Source of the DNA: Pararoseomonas sp. SCSIO 73927
Lineage (GTDB): Bacteria > Pseudomonadota > Alphaproteobacteria > Acetobacterales > Acetobacteraceae
DNA length: 64,000 nt
Assembly (NCBI RefSeq): GCF_037040815.1
Contig: NZ_CP146232.1
Coordinates: 3,752,001 to 3,816,000, forward strand
Direction of reading: 5' to 3'
Part shown: piece after piece, positions 34,853-43,489 of the stretch
Layout: every line of letters starts with the position of its first letter
How positions within the stretch are numbered: the first letter of the stretch is position 1
Notes under the pieces: generated by a model
What the model was told of the DNA's origin: nothing
Database searches by the model: none
What the model saw: the letters and a program-made list of their open reading frames with translations, nothing else
Program-made: the position numbers and the translations under genes

Positions 34853-34890
34853 GAAGGCCGCGTTCCCGGAAGGGGGCGCGGCCTTCGGCT
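34853..34890 (+). terminator. Rho-independent terminator
   Basis: GAAGGCCGCG (34853-34862) pairs perfectly with CGCGGCCTTC (34877-34886); the loop is 14 bases and GGCTTTT follows. It ends the small secreted protein gene. Confidence 0.65.
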
Positions 34891-34892
34891 TT

Positions 34893-35516
34893 TCAGGCCG
34901 CGGCGATGGCGGCGTTCATCGCACGCACCCCGGCGGCGGGGCCCTCGGGGTGCTTCCACACCGCCCCGACCACCGCGAGGAAATCGGCCCCGGCGCGGAC
35001 GAGGGGGGCGCAGTTCTCCGCGGTGATGCCGCCGATGGCGACGCAGGGAATCTCGAAGAGGTTCGACCACCACTCCAGGATCTCCGGCTCCGCCTTGTGC
35101 TTTGCCTCCTTCGTCCCGGTGGGGAAGAAGGCGCCGAAGGCGACGTAGTCGGCGCCCAGTTCCCCGGCCTCCATCGCGAGGTGGCGGCTGGCGTGGCAGG
35201 TGATGCCGAGCGTGCCGTCCTTCAGCAGGCGCCGGGCGCGCTCGTGGTCTCCGTCCTCCTGGCCGAGATGGGCGCCGTCGCAGCCGCTGCGGGCGGCGAG
35301 CTCGGCGTTGTCGTTCAGTAGGAAGGCGACGTCGTGGGACTGGGCCACGGGCAGCAGCGCGTCGATGGCGCGCCGCACCTCGTCCTCCGGGGCCTCCTTC
35401 AGGCGGAGCTGGAGGCAGGCGACGTCGCCGGCGTCGAGGGCGCGGGCGAGGCTGTCCGGGAAGGTCGCGAGGTCGATGCGAGGCGGGGTGATGAGGTAAA
35501 GGCGGCAGTCGGGCAT
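34893..35516 (-). CDS. thiE: Thiamine-phosphate synthase
   Basis: The 207-residue protein is a TIM-barrel with the ThiE motifs [65 protein letters not shown] and [10 protein letters not shown]. It joins HMP-pyrophosphate and HET-phosphate to thiamine phosphate. The FPT(x)TK segment for phosphate binding is present. The ATG at 35516 starts just before the first strand; the open frame upstream is not conserved. No other thi genes and no TPP riboswitch are seen nearby. Confidence 0.93.
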   Translation of the reverse strand: MPDCRLYLITPPRIDLATFPDSLARALDAGDVACLQLRLKEAPEDEVRRAIDALLPVAQSHDVAFLLNDNAELAARSGCDGAHLGQEDGDHERARRLLKDGTLGITCHASRHLAMEAGELGADYVAFGAFFPTGTKEAKHKAEPEILEWWSNLFEIPCVAIGGITAENCAPLVRAGADFLAVVGAVWKHPEGPAAGVRAMNAAIAAA

Positions 35517-35612
35517 GTGCGTGAGTCGGTCCGGTGGGCGGGTATGGGGCGGTGATACCACGTCTCCGTCGCCGCCACGCGTGCCGGCCCGGTTGTGCTG
35601 AGGGGGAGCTGT

Positions 35613-35641
35613 TTGCGCTTGCGCGCGCAAGGCACTATTGT
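35613..35641 (+). promoter_or_regulatory. Putative promoter with palindrome upstream of DUF1871-like gene
   Basis: TTGCGC (35613-35618) and TATTGT (35636-35641) are spaced 17 bp and surround the 14-bp perfect palindrome CTTGCGCGCGCAAG (35618-35631). The combination suggests a regulated promoter for the gene at 35701, but the -35 box is weak. Confidence 0.35.
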
Positions 35642-35700
35642 AGCGATCTCGAAATGAATTGTCTGCTCGCACTGCGGACCCGAACCAGGATCGTGACGAC

Positions 35701-36009
35701 ATGCCGAACGGACGCGACAAGTATCGGTCCCGGGAGAACCGGGAGGTGGTCCGTCAGATCATGCTGGACGTATGGGATCCCATCGGCGTCCGAGATGCTC
35801 CGAACGCTCATGGCGAGTACGATGCCTATGTTGGTCGGGCCTATGTCATGCTGATGGACCAGGAAGCGTCCGTCGACGAGATCGCGGACTGGCTCTACGC
35901 GGAAGCGACCGGCCACCTGGGGCTGTCGCCCTGTCCGTGGCTCGAGTTACGCAGCAGGGAGACGGCCGAGGCGCTTGTCGCCAGCCGTCCGGGCTTCAGG
36001 ATTCACTGA
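35701..36009 (+). CDS. DUF1871-like hypothetical protein
   Basis: The 102-residue acidic protein contains [14 protein letters not shown] followed by [28 protein letters not shown], a pattern (WDPIG, then EYD) I associate with DUF1871 and similar small proteins found singly and sometimes as immunity-like proteins. The function is unknown. A TTG at 35659 in the same frame is an alternative start; ATG at 35701 with AGGAT 9 bp upstream is preferred. Its codon choice is less GC-biased than neighbouring genes and it interrupts the minus-strand thiE/aldolase pair, suggesting later insertion. Confidence 0.65.
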   Translation: MPNGRDKYRSRENREVVRQIMLDVWDPIGVRDAPNAHGEYDAYVGRAYVMLMDQEASVDEIADWLYAEATGHLGLSPCPWLELRSRETAEALVASRPGFRIH

Positions 36010-36147
36010 TCCGGCCAAGGGGCTCCTCCTCCGAAGCGCGGGGGTCGCGGCGTTGCGGAAGGTGGGACGACGCTTGGGTTCGCCTTCGGCTGTCCGGGGC
36101 GCGGCGCCGCGGCGGCGCGCCCCGAACGGACTGTCCCTTGTGCTGCT

Positions 36148-37065
36148 TCAGGCCTTGTAGACGTCGATGATGTCCGACAGCAGCTTCAGCGCCTCCGCCT
36201 TGGGGCGCTGGAAGGTGTTGCGGCCGATGATGGAGCCGTTGCCGCCGCCGGCGCGGATGCCGCGCGCCATCTCCACCATGGCCTCGCTCGTTCCGGACTC
36301 GCCGCCGGAGAAGACGACGAGGCGGCGGCCGCCGAAGCAGGCCTGCACCACGTGGGCGATGCGGCCGGAGAGGGTGCCGATGTCGGGCACCGGGCTCTTC
36401 TCGTAGGTCCTCTTCGCGGCGTCGAGGGAGATGGCCTCGGTGGGCGGCTTCACCTTGATGATGTGGGCGCCGAGAAGGGCGGCCATGTGCGCGGCGTAGG
36501 CGCAGATGTCGAGCGCGGTCTCGGCGGTCTTGTCCAGCATCGGGCCGCGCGGGTAGCTCCAGACCACCACGGCGAGGCCGGAGGCCTTGGCCTCCTCCGC
36601 CAGCTCGCGCAGCTCCTCCATCATCTCGAACTGGTACTCGCTGCCCGGATAGATGGTGAAGCCGATGGCGGAGCAGCCCAGGCGCAGCGCGTCCGCCACC
36701 GTGCCGGTGACGGCCTGGTCCTTGGTGGTGGAGAGGGAGTTGCTGCTGTTGACCTTCAGGATCGTGGGGATGGCGCCGGCATAGGTGGCGGCGCCGGCCT
36801 CGATCATGCCGAGCGGGGCGGCGTAGGCGTTCAGCCCGGCCTCGATCGCCAGTTCGAAGTGGTAGCGCGGGTCGTAGGCGGCGGGGTTGGGAGCGAAGGA
36901 GCGTGCGGGGCCGTGCTCGAAGCCCTGGTCCACGGGCAGGATGACCATGCGGCCGGTGCCGCCGAGCCTTCCCTCCATCAGGATGCGGGCGAGGTTGGTC
37001 TTGGTGCCGGGGTTGTCGCTCTCGTACCAGCCGAGGATTTCGCGGACTTGTGGGGTGAGCTGCAT
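36148..37065 (-). CDS. fbaB: Class I fructose-bisphosphate aldolase (DhnA/FbaB type)
   Basis: The 305-residue protein has the DhnA-type aldolase sequence: MVILPVDQGFEHGPARSF, ILKVNSSNSL, GFTIYPGSEYQFEMM and GAHIIKVKPP, where the Lys expected to form the Schiff base lies. It splits fructose 1,6-bisphosphate into triose phosphates, without a metal ion. AGGAACGCCCC precedes the ATG on the minus strand. It faces thiE in the same direction with the DUF1871-like gene inserted between on the other strand. Confidence 0.94.
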   Translation of the reverse strand: MQLTPQVREILGWYESDNPGTKTNLARILMEGRLGGTGRMVILPVDQGFEHGPARSFAPNPAAYDPRYHFELAIEAGLNAYAAPLGMIEAGAATYAGAIPTILKVNSSNSLSTTKDQAVTGTVADALRLGCSAIGFTIYPGSEYQFEMMEELRELAEEAKASGLAVVVWSYPRGPMLDKTAETALDICAYAAHMAALLGAHIIKVKPPTEAISLDAAKRTYEKSPVPDIGTLSGRIAHVVQACFGGRRLVVFSGGESGTSEAMVEMARGIRAGGGNGSIIGRNTFQRPKAEALKLLSDIIDVYKA

Positions 37066-37204
37066 GGGGCGTTCCTCCTCTGCCGGGCCGTGGGCGGGGC
37101 CGGAGTAAGCCGCAGGGCGCGGACCTTGTCACGGGCCGGGGGTTACGGGCCGGGGGGAGGGCGCCGCGGGGAGGAGGCGGGTTCCGGCCCTTGCCAGGGG
37201 CGGG

Positions 37205-37753
37205 TCAGGGATCCGGCACCCCGGCGCCAAGATGACGGGCGAGCAGGGCGCGGCCGCCGGGGCGGCGCAGGTCGAGGCGCGCGAGGTCCAGCGCCTCCGG
37301 GGCCTGGCGCCAGAGGGTGGCGCCCACCTCCTGCGCCGCGGCGTGCAGGGCGGGGAAGGACGGGTGGGACGGGTCCAGGATCAGCAGGCGCCAGCCCTGG
37401 CGCAGGGCGTCCAGCGCGAGGCCGGGGGCGCTGCCGCAGTCCAGCGCCGCCAGGTAGGAGGCATCGGGATGGGCGGTGGCGGCGCGGGCGACCATGGCGG
37501 CCACCACGGCCGCGCCGGGCCAGGCCGCGGCCCCGGGGGCGGAGAGGAGGAGCACGCCGCCGGCAGGGGCCAGGGCGAGGGCGGCGGCCGCCTCGTCGGC
37601 GGAATGGAAGCGGATGGCGGGCGGGGGCGCGGTTGACCCCCTTGCGAGGGGACCGGTAAAGCCATCACGCTGACGTGTCAGGCCGGCCTGCGGCGGGTCG
37701 TTCGTGAGGCTTGGCCCGCCGTCCGGTGCGGGTGCGGAGGTTGGGAGCGGCAT
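37205..37753 (-). CDS. Hypothetical protein
   Basis: The 182-residue product has a Pro-rich first 45 residues, then FHSADEAAAALALAPAGGVLLL, ATAHPDASYLAALDCGSAPG, LALDALRQGWRLLILD and a C-terminal RRPGGRALLARHLG. The alternation of helices and strands suggests a compact alpha/beta fold; no family is recognised. The assigned ATG shares the CATG at 37751-37754 with the ATG of the divergent gene at 37752. No other standard start occurs before the folded part, so the start is kept although promoters would then lie inside the opposite genes. Confidence 0.6.
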   Translation of the reverse strand: MPLPTSAPAPDGGPSLTNDPPQAGLTRQRDGFTGPLARGSTAPPPAIRFHSADEAAAALALAPAGGVLLLSAPGAAAWPGAAVVAAMVARAATAHPDASYLAALDCGSAPGLALDALRQGWRLLILDPSHPSFPALHAAAQEVGATLWRQAPEALDLARLDLRRPGGRALLARHLGAGVPDP

Positions 37754-38075
37754 GTCGGACAGCCTGGCAGAGGCGGCCGCACGGTTGGAAGCGGCGGTGG
37801 AGCGGCTGGCGCGGGCGGCGGCCTCGGTGCCGCGTGGCCAGCCTGCCCCGGCGGGCGTGCCGGTCGAGGAGGTGGCGGCGCTCTCCGCACGGCTGGAGGC
37901 GACGATCGCCCGGCTGCGCGCGGCGCTGCCCGAGGGTTCCGCCGTCCTCTCCGACGAGGGCCTGGGCGAAGGCCTCGGCGAGGAGGGGATGGGTGACGAG
38001 GCCGGGTTCGACGAGGCCGGGCTGTCGGAGGAGGAGGGCGGCAGAAGCGGTCCCTCCGGCCCGAATCTCGGGTAG
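37752..38075 (+). CDS. Coiled-coil protein upstream of zapA (DUF4164-like)
   Basis: The 107-residue protein has two helical heptad stretches (LAEAAARLEAAVERLARAA and VEEVAALSARLEATIARLRA) followed by a very acidic Gly-rich tail (DEGLGEGLGEEGMGDEAG). It precedes zapA, where small coiled-coil proteins of the DUF4164 type often sit in alphaproteobacteria, so a role with ZapA in Z-ring assembly is a fair guess. GGAGG at 37736-37740 precedes the ATG. Confidence 0.7.
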   Translation: MSDSLAEAAARLEAAVERLARAAASVPRGQPAPAGVPVEEVAALSARLEATIARLRAALPEGSAVLSDEGLGEGLGEEGMGDEAGFDEAGLSEEEGGRSGPSGPNLG

Positions 38076-38147
38076 CGGGCGTGGCCGGGCGGTTCGGGCC
38101 CGGCGGTTTTTCGCAGGCGATTCTGGATGGCGTTGGAGGGCTAGGCT

Positions 38148-38477
38148 TTGGGACAGGTGACGGTTCGCGTCGGCGGCTACAGCCATCCCGTATCCTGCGA
38201 GGACGGGCAGGAGGCGCATCTCGTCGCCCTGGCGGCGGAGGTGGACCGCCGCGTCTCCTCCGTGCGGACCATGGGCGGGTCCTACGGCGAGCCGAGGCTG
38301 CTGCTGCTCGCCTCCCTCCTGCTGGCGGACGAGGTGCACGACCTGAAGGTGGAGCTCGCCCAGGCGCGGGCGGGGATGCTGCCGCCGGCGGCGCCGACGG
38401 ACCCGCGGCTGGCGGAGCGGCTGGCGCGGGTGGCGGAGCGGATCGAGGGAATCGCCTCCGACCTTGGAAAGGGCTGA
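38148..38477 (+). CDS. zapA: Cell division protein ZapA
   Basis: The 109-residue protein begins VTVRVGGYSHPVSCEDGQEA, the ZapA N-terminal domain, followed by HLVALAAEVDRRV and the helical LLLASLLLADEVHDLKVEL dimerisation segment. ZapA binds and bundles FtsZ filaments at mid-cell. The TTG start is preferred because GGAGG lies 8 bp upstream (38135-38139); a GTG at 38157 is an alternative. The zapA-6S RNA-fau order downstream supports the assignment. Confidence 0.92.
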   Translation: MGQVTVRVGGYSHPVSCEDGQEAHLVALAAEVDRRVSSVRTMGGSYGEPRLLLLASLLLADEVHDLKVELAQARAGMLPPAAPTDPRLAERLARVAERIEGIASDLGKG

Positions 38478-38558
38478 GGCCGGCCTGGTGCCGGGGCTCT
38501 GGCGCCGGGGCTCTGGCACTGGGGGGTCTGGCGGAAGGGCGGGCGCGGCACTAGATAG

Positions 38559-38690
38559 GTCCGGCGGGGCTGCCTTTCGCGCCAGGCACATCATCCCCTG
38601 GGCCAATAAGCACCCTCCGGGAGCTGGCTCTGTCCGGGCCCTGGTCCGGATACCTGGCGCCCACCTGCGTTAGCAGGCCTTGGAGGACGA
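38559..38690 (+). ncRNA. ssrS: 6S RNA (probable)
   Basis: The gap between zapA and fau is the classical ssrS locus. The sequence folds as one long hairpin: GUCC near 38560 pairs with GGAC near 38685, CGGGGCU (38564-38571 region) with GGCCUUG, GCGCCAGG (38578-38585) perfectly with CCUGGCGC (38653-38660), and CCUGGGCC (38597-38604) with GGCCCUGG with one mismatch. Unpaired strands between these helices would form the central bubble that mimics an open promoter and traps sigma-70 polymerase. TAGATA at 38552-38557 may be its -10 box. Ends are approximate. Confidence 0.7.
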
Positions 38691-38703
38691 ATCGCCAGCG
38701 GTC

Positions 38704-39315
38704 ATGGCGGCTCCGCACCTTTCCCCTTCCGGTACCGGCGACGGCGCCGCCCTCCGCGCGGCGAAGATCGTGGCGCGCGAGGAGGCCCAGGCCCGGCGCG
38801 CGCGCGCCGAGGCGGCGGGCACCGGCCCGGCCCTGGCCGCCCATGTGCTGCGGGACGCGCCGCCGCCGGCGGGCGCCGTGGTGGCAGGGTTCTGGCCCAT
38901 GGGGCACGAGATCGACGTCCGGCCGCTGCTGCGGGCGCTGGAGGGGCGGGCGCACCGGCTCTGCCTGCCGCGCACTCCGAAGCGCGGCTTGCCGCTGGAT
39001 TTCCGGGCCTTTGCCTTCGGCGACCCCATGGCGAAGGGGCCTTTCGGGACCCTGCAACCGGGAGAGGACGCGCCGGCCCTGGTGCCGGACTGGCTCATCG
39101 TGCCGCTGCTGGCCTTCGACCGGGCGGGGCGGCGGCTTGGCTATGGTGGCGGCTACTACGACCGGACGCTCGTGGCCCTGCCGGGCGCGGGGACGCTCGG
39201 GGTGGCCTTCGCCTGCCAGGAGATGGACAGCGTGCCCTGCGGGCCGCATGACGCGCCGCTGGACGCGGTAGCGACGGAGCTTGGCGTGATGCGGTTCGGG
39301 GTTTCGGCGGGTTGA
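38704..39315 (+). CDS. fau: 5-Formyltetrahydrofolate cyclo-ligase
   Basis: The 203-residue protein has the family motifs: a basic AAKIVAREEAQARR near the N-terminus, VAGFWPMGHEIDVRPL, and the nucleotide-binding GRRLGYGGGYYDRTL near residue 145. It converts 5-formyl-THF to 5,10-methenyl-THF with ATP. The ATG at 38704 was chosen; a TTG at 38680 in frame overlaps the 6S RNA 3' end. Its stop overlaps the next gene's TTG by 4 bp, so they are coupled. FolP, also of folate metabolism, lies 22 kb away. Confidence 0.94.
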   Translation: MAAPHLSPSGTGDGAALRAAKIVAREEAQARRARAEAAGTGPALAAHVLRDAPPPAGAVVAGFWPMGHEIDVRPLLRALEGRAHRLCLPRTPKRGLPLDFRAFAFGDPMAKGPFGTLQPGEDAPALVPDWLIVPLLAFDRAGRRLGYGGGYYDRTLVALPGAGTLGVAFACQEMDSVPCGPHDAPLDAVATELGVMRFGVSAG

Positions 39316-40133
39316 GGATCCTCTTTCTGGGCGACGTGGTCGGGCGCGCGGGGCGGGACGCGGTGGTGTCGCGCCTGCCGGGGCTGCGGCGGGACCTGCT
39401 GGCCGACCTCGTGGTGCTGAACGCCGAGAACGCCTCCCACGGCTTCGGTCTGGCGCCGGACATGGCGCGGGCCTTCCTGGAGGCCGGCGCCGACGTGCTG
39501 ACGCTCGGCAACCACGCCTGGGACCGTAAGGAGATCGTGCCCTACATCGAGGGCGAGGCGCGGCTGATCCGGCCGATGAACTACCCGCCCGGCACGCCCG
39601 GGCGCGGGGCGACGGTGGTGGAGGTGCCGGGCCGCGGCCGGGCGCTGGTGATGCAGGTGATGGGGCGGCTGTTCATGGAGCCGCTGGACGACCCTTTCCG
39701 CGCGGCGCAGGCGGAGTTGGTGCGCCATACGATGGGGGCGAACGGCTCCGTCCAGGCGGTGGTGGTGGACATCCACGCGGAGGCGACGAGCGAGAAGCTC
39801 GGCTTCGGGCACTCCTTCGACGGGCGGGTCAGCCTCATCTGCGGCACCCACACCCATGTGCCGACCGCCGACCACCAGGTGCTGGAGGGCGGCACCGGCT
39901 ATGTGAGCGATGCCGGGATGTGCGGCGATTACGACAGCGTGATCGGCATGGGGAAGGCCGGGGCCTCCATCCGCTTCTGGCGCAAGGTGCCGAGCGAGCG
40001 GCTGGCGCCGGCGGAGGGCGAGGCGACGCTCTGCGGCGTGCTGGCGGAGACGGACGACGCGACGGGGCTGGCCGTCCGGATCGGGCCGGTGCGGCTGGGC
40101 GGGCGGCTCTCCCAGATCATGCCAGGATTCTGA
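39312..40133 (+). CDS. YmdB/TIGR00282 family metallophosphoesterase
   Basis: The 273-residue protein has the calcineurin-like metal site in the YmdB arrangement: ILFLGDVVGRAGR at the start, NAENASHGFG, LGNHAWDRKE, and CGTHTHVPTAD near residue 180. YmdB hydrolyses 2',3'-cAMP and affects development and RNA turnover in Bacillus; the role in proteobacteria is not settled. TTG overlaps the fau stop (TTGA). Confidence 0.92.
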   Translation: MRILFLGDVVGRAGRDAVVSRLPGLRRDLLADLVVLNAENASHGFGLAPDMARAFLEAGADVLTLGNHAWDRKEIVPYIEGEARLIRPMNYPPGTPGRGATVVEVPGRGRALVMQVMGRLFMEPLDDPFRAAQAELVRHTMGANGSVQAVVVDIHAEATSEKLGFGHSFDGRVSLICGTHTHVPTADHQVLEGGTGYVSDAGMCGDYDSVIGMGKAGASIRFWRKVPSERLAPAEGEATLCGVLAETDDATGLAVRIGPVRLGGRLSQIMPGF

Positions 40134-40429
40134 GCGCGGGTTCTGGGCGCGGGCTCTGGGCGCGGGCTCCCGGCGCGCCGGAGACTCCTCTTCCGCCTTC
40201 GCAACTGCAACCAAGAGCCCCCTTCGGCCGCTTTTCCGCCGAGTGCGCCCCGCGGCCCATCTGCCGGCGGAAGGTGTCTGCCGTGCCGGACCATGCTTGC
40301 GCCCACGGGGCGGGGCGGGGCGGCCGGACGTGACGTGTGCGGGGGCCTGCGGCCCTCGTCCGCCCCTGGGTTTCGGCCCGACGCGCCTCAAAGGGCGCGG
40401 CCTGAACGACCCCTGGAGAATTCCACGGA
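40134..40429. other. Intergenic region upstream of the MscS gene
   Basis: Nothing gene-like is supported. Near 40131-40172 the phrase GCGCGGGCTCTGG recurs in degenerate tandem form. A similar GCCGGGGCTCTGG phrase recurs in the zapA-6S gap (38488-38520). The mscS-like gene has its ribosome binding site (GGAGAATTCC) at the end of this region. Confidence 0.4.
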
Positions 40430-43009
40430 ATGCAGAAGCTTCTCCTTGCCCTGAACCCCTTTGCTCGGCCGAATTCCCCCGGCGGTGATCAGGTCAGCGG
40501 GCGCCTCCGGGGGCGCCGGGGAGGTGTCCTGCTGGTCATGGTCGCGGCGCTGGCGCTCCTCGCCGGGGCCGCCCGGGCGCAGCCGGGCGTGGCCATGGGC
40601 GGGGTGACGGCCGGGGGGATGGAGGCGCTGACGCCGGAGCAGGCGCGCAACGCGCTGAGCATCCTCGGCGACGACGCCCGCCGGCAGCAGGTGTTGGACG
40701 CGCTGCGCGCCGTGGCAGGCGTAGTGCCGGGCGGAGCGGGCGCGCCAGCCCCCGCTGCGGGGGTGGCCGCCCCGGGTACCACGGCAGCGGCACCGGCAAA
40801 CTCGGCACCGGTAGCTCCAGCACCGGCAGTTCCCGCGGCGGCAGCGGCCCCGGCGGGGGACAAGGTTTCTCTGACCTCCGACAGCCTGCTGGCGGAGATC
40901 ATCGCCGCCCTCTCCAGCTGGCTCTCCGCCCTGTCCGGCCATCTGGCGGCGGTGGGGGCCACGGTCTCCAGCCTGCCGCTGGCCTGGATGTGGCTGGTGC
41001 GGACGGCCAGCAACCCCTTCGCGCAGTCGGCCATCCTCGATGTTGCCTGGCGGCTGGCGGTGGTGCTGGCCCTGGCCTGGGGTGCCCGCTGGGTGCTGCG
41101 GCGCGCGATGCGCCGGCCGCTGGCCGCGCTGGAGCGGCGCGCGGTGGACAAGGCGGTGGCGCGGCGCACCGTGGCCTCCGCTACTGACGCGCCGCGCGTG
41201 GCGAGCCAGGCGGAGCTGCGGCTGATGCAGCGGGCGCCGCTGGCCGGGATCAAGCTGGTGCTGGAGCTGGTCCCGATCGGCGTCTTCGCGCTGGTGGGGA
41301 ACCTGCTGCTGGCCACGCCGCTGGGCGACGGGGGCGTGACGCCGCTGATCATCATCGCGGCGGTGAACGCCTTCGTGATCCAGCACGTGATCATGGCGGC
41401 GGGCTGCGCCGTCTTCTCGCCGAGGTCGCGCTTCCTGCGGCTGTTCCGCATGTCCGACGAGACGGCGGCCTATGCCGAGGTGTGGCTGGGGCGTGTGACG
41501 GGGATCGCCATCTACGGCATGGCGGCGCTGGAGATCGCGCGCATCCTCGGGCTCTACCCCGCGGCCTACGAATCCGCCGCCAAGCTGGTGGTGCTGCTGA
41601 ATCACCTGCTGCTGATCGTGGTGGTGCTGCAGTGCCGCCGCGGCATCGCGGCGCTGATCGACGCGCCGCCGGGGGCCGCTGGCGGGCTGGCGCTGGCGCG
41701 GCGCTGGCTGGCGCGGGTGTGGCACATCGTCGCGATCTTCCTGCTGCTCGCCCTCTGGTTCGTGTGGGCGCTGCGGATCGAGAACGGCTACGGGCTGCTG
41801 CTGCGCTATGTCGGCGCCACCGTCGCGGTGCTGGTGGTGGCGCGGCTGGTGGCGGTGACGGTGCTCGGGCTGCTGGACCGCGCGTTCCGGATCAAAGCGG
41901 AGACGGCGCAGCGGCTGCCGCTGCTGGAGGGGCGGGCGAACCGCTACGTGCCGCTGCTCCGGCGCGGTATCTCCGCCGCGATCGGCGCCGTGACCGTGCT
42001 CGCCCTGCTGCAGGTCTGGGGCGTGGACGTGATGGAATCATTCCGCGAGGGAGGGCTGGGGCAGCGCGTGGCAGCCTCCGCGCTCATCCTGGCCGTCGCG
42101 GGGGTGCTGGCGGTGGTGATCTGGGAGGGGGTGAACGCCTGGATCGACCGCAAGATCGTGGAGATGTCGGAGCGTGGGGAGCGCGCGCGATCGGCCCGGC
42201 TGCGCACGCTGCTGCCGCTGCTGCACACCACACTGCTGGTGCTGATCGTGGCGATCGTGGGCTTCACCGCGCTCTCGCAGCTCGGGGTGAACATCGCGCC
42301 GCTGCTGGCGGGGGCGGGCATCCTCGGCGTGGCGGTCGGCTTCGGGTCCCAGAAGCTGGTGCAGGACGTGATCACCGGCATTTTCCTGCTGCTGGAGAAC
42401 ACGATGCAGGTGGGGGACTGGGTGACGGTCTCCGGCTTGTCGGGCTCGGTGGAGAACCTTTCCATCCGCACCATCCGGCTGCGCGCCGGGGACGGATCGG
42501 TGCACGTGATCCCGTTCAGCTCCGTTACCACCGTGACGAACACGAACAAGGGCCGGGGCAATGCCGCGGTCTCCGTGACCGTCGCCTTCTCCGAGGATCC
42601 GGACCGGGTGGGGCGCGTGCTGAAGGAGATCGGGGCGGGGATGCGCGAGGATCCGGCCTTCAAGGACAGCATCCTCGACGACTTCTCGCTCTGGGGCGTG
42701 GACAAGGTGGATGGCGCGACCTTCACCGTGCTGGGGCAGATGCCCTGCACGGACACCGGGCGCTGGGGCGTGCAGCGCGAGTTCAACCGTCGCATCAAGG
42801 GGCGCTTCGAGGAGCTGGGGATCGCCATCGCGGTGCCGGCCCAGAGCGTGATCCTCTCGCGGTTCGCACGGACGCCCGCCGAGGCGGAGGCGGTGCTGCC
42901 TGGGAAGGAAGAGAGGCGACGGGAGGAGAGGCAGCCGGAGCCGGCGGGCCAGGCGGCCGGAGCGAGGAAGGATTCGCCGCCGCCCGCGGCGCTGGGCAAC
43001 ACGCAGTAG
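40430..43009 (+). CDS. Large MscS-family mechanosensitive channel
   Basis: The 859-residue protein has a cleavable or anchoring N-terminal helix (VLLVMVAALALLAGAARAQ), a helical periplasmic region with an Ala/Pro-rich stretch (residues 105-140), about 10 membrane helices, and the C-terminal MscS core: the pore helix AGAGILGVAVGFGSQKLVQDVITGIF and the beta domain VGDWVTVSGLSGSVENLSIRT. It should open under membrane tension to release solutes on osmotic downshock. The extra helices resemble the larger MscS relatives (YbdG/YnaI/MscK classes) rather than MscS itself. It stands alone. Confidence 0.92.
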   Translation: MQKLLLALNPFARPNSPGGDQVSGRLRGRRGGVLLVMVAALALLAGAARAQPGVAMGGVTAGGMEALTPEQARNALSILGDDARRQQVLDALRAVAGVVPGGAGAPAPAAGVAAPGTTAAAPANSAPVAPAPAVPAAAAAPAGDKVSLTSDSLLAEIIAALSSWLSALSGHLAAVGATVSSLPLAWMWLVRTASNPFAQSAILDVAWRLAVVLALAWGARWVLRRAMRRPLAALERRAVDKAVARRTVASATDAPRVASQAELRLMQRAPLAGIKLVLELVPIGVFALVGNLLLATPLGDGGVTPLIIIAAVNAFVIQHVIMAAGCAVFSPRSRFLRLFRMSDETAAYAEVWLGRVTGIAIYGMAALEIARILGLYPAAYESAAKLVVLLNHLLLIVVVLQCRRGIAALIDAPPGAAGGLALARRWLARVWHIVAIFLLLALWFVWALRIENGYGLLLRYVGATVAVLVVARLVAVTVLGLLDRAFRIKAETAQRLPLLEGRANRYVPLLRRGISAAIGAVTVLALLQVWGVDVMESFREGGLGQRVAASALILAVAGVLAVVIWEGVNAWIDRKIVEMSERGERARSARLRTLLPLLHTTLLVLIVAIVGFTALSQLGVNIAPLLAGAGILGVAVGFGSQKLVQDVITGIFLLLENTMQVGDWVTVSGLSGSVENLSIRTIRLRAGDGSVHVIPFSSVTTVTNTNKGRGNAAVSVTVAFSEDPDRVGRVLKEIGAGMREDPAFKDSILDDFSLWGVDKVDGATFTVLGQMPCTDTGRWGVQREFNRRIKGRFEELGIAIAVPAQSVILSRFARTPAEAEAVLPGKEERRREERQPEPAGQAAGARKDSPPPAALGNTQ

Positions 43010-43042
43010 GTTGTTGTCCCGGGGGTTTATCCGTCCCGCGGG

Positions 43043-43471
43043 TTATTCGTCCCGGATGCGCCCGCGGTCGCGCTTGATGCCGGCCCGCGCCCCCTTCTCG
43101 GCCAGGCGGCGCTCCTGGCTGCCGCGCGTGGGGCGGGTGGGGCGGCGGACCGGTGGGGGAGGGGCCGAGGCCTCCCGCAGCAGGGCCTCCAGCCGGGCGC
43201 GGGCGGCCTCGCGGTTCCGATCCTGCGTCCGGTGCTCCCGCGAGACGAGGAGAAGGACGCCCTCCTCATTCATGCGGCGGCCGGCGAGGGCGCGGAGATT
43301 CGCCATGACGCGCTCGCTCAGCCCGGGGATGCGGGCGGTGTGCAGGCGGAGCTGCACGGCGGTGGCCACCTTGTTCACGTTCTGCCCGCCGGGGCCGGAG
43401 GCGGCGATGAAGCTCTCCTCCAGCGCCGCCTCGGGGACCGTCAGGCTCCGGGAGATGCGGAGGTCGGGCAC
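43043..43471 (-). CDS. arfB: Alternative ribosome-rescue factor ArfB (YaeJ)
   Basis: The 142-residue protein has the RF-like GGQ motif in ASGPGGQNVNKVATAVQLR near residue 28 and a basic unfolded C-terminal tail (RRPTRPTRGSQERRLAEKG) that would enter the empty mRNA channel. It releases peptides from ribosomes stalled without a stop codon. The length and lack of codon-recognition domains separate it from RF1/RF2. It follows the PPOX gene by 18 bp and is convergent with the MscS gene. Confidence 0.93.
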   Translation of the reverse strand: MPDLRISRSLTVPEAALEESFIAASGPGGQNVNKVATAVQLRLHTARIPGLSERVMANLRALAGRRMNEEGVLLLVSREHRTQDRNREAARARLEALLREASAPPPPVRRPTRPTRGSQERRLAEKGARAGIKRDRGRIRDE

Positions 43472-43489
43472 GGTGTCAGCGGTGGCGGT

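Noticed and set aside
34893..35660. TPP riboswitch upstream of thiE
   Set aside because: No THI-box core (CUGAGA...ACC...GAUC-type elements in order) is found in the 150 bp upstream of thiE.
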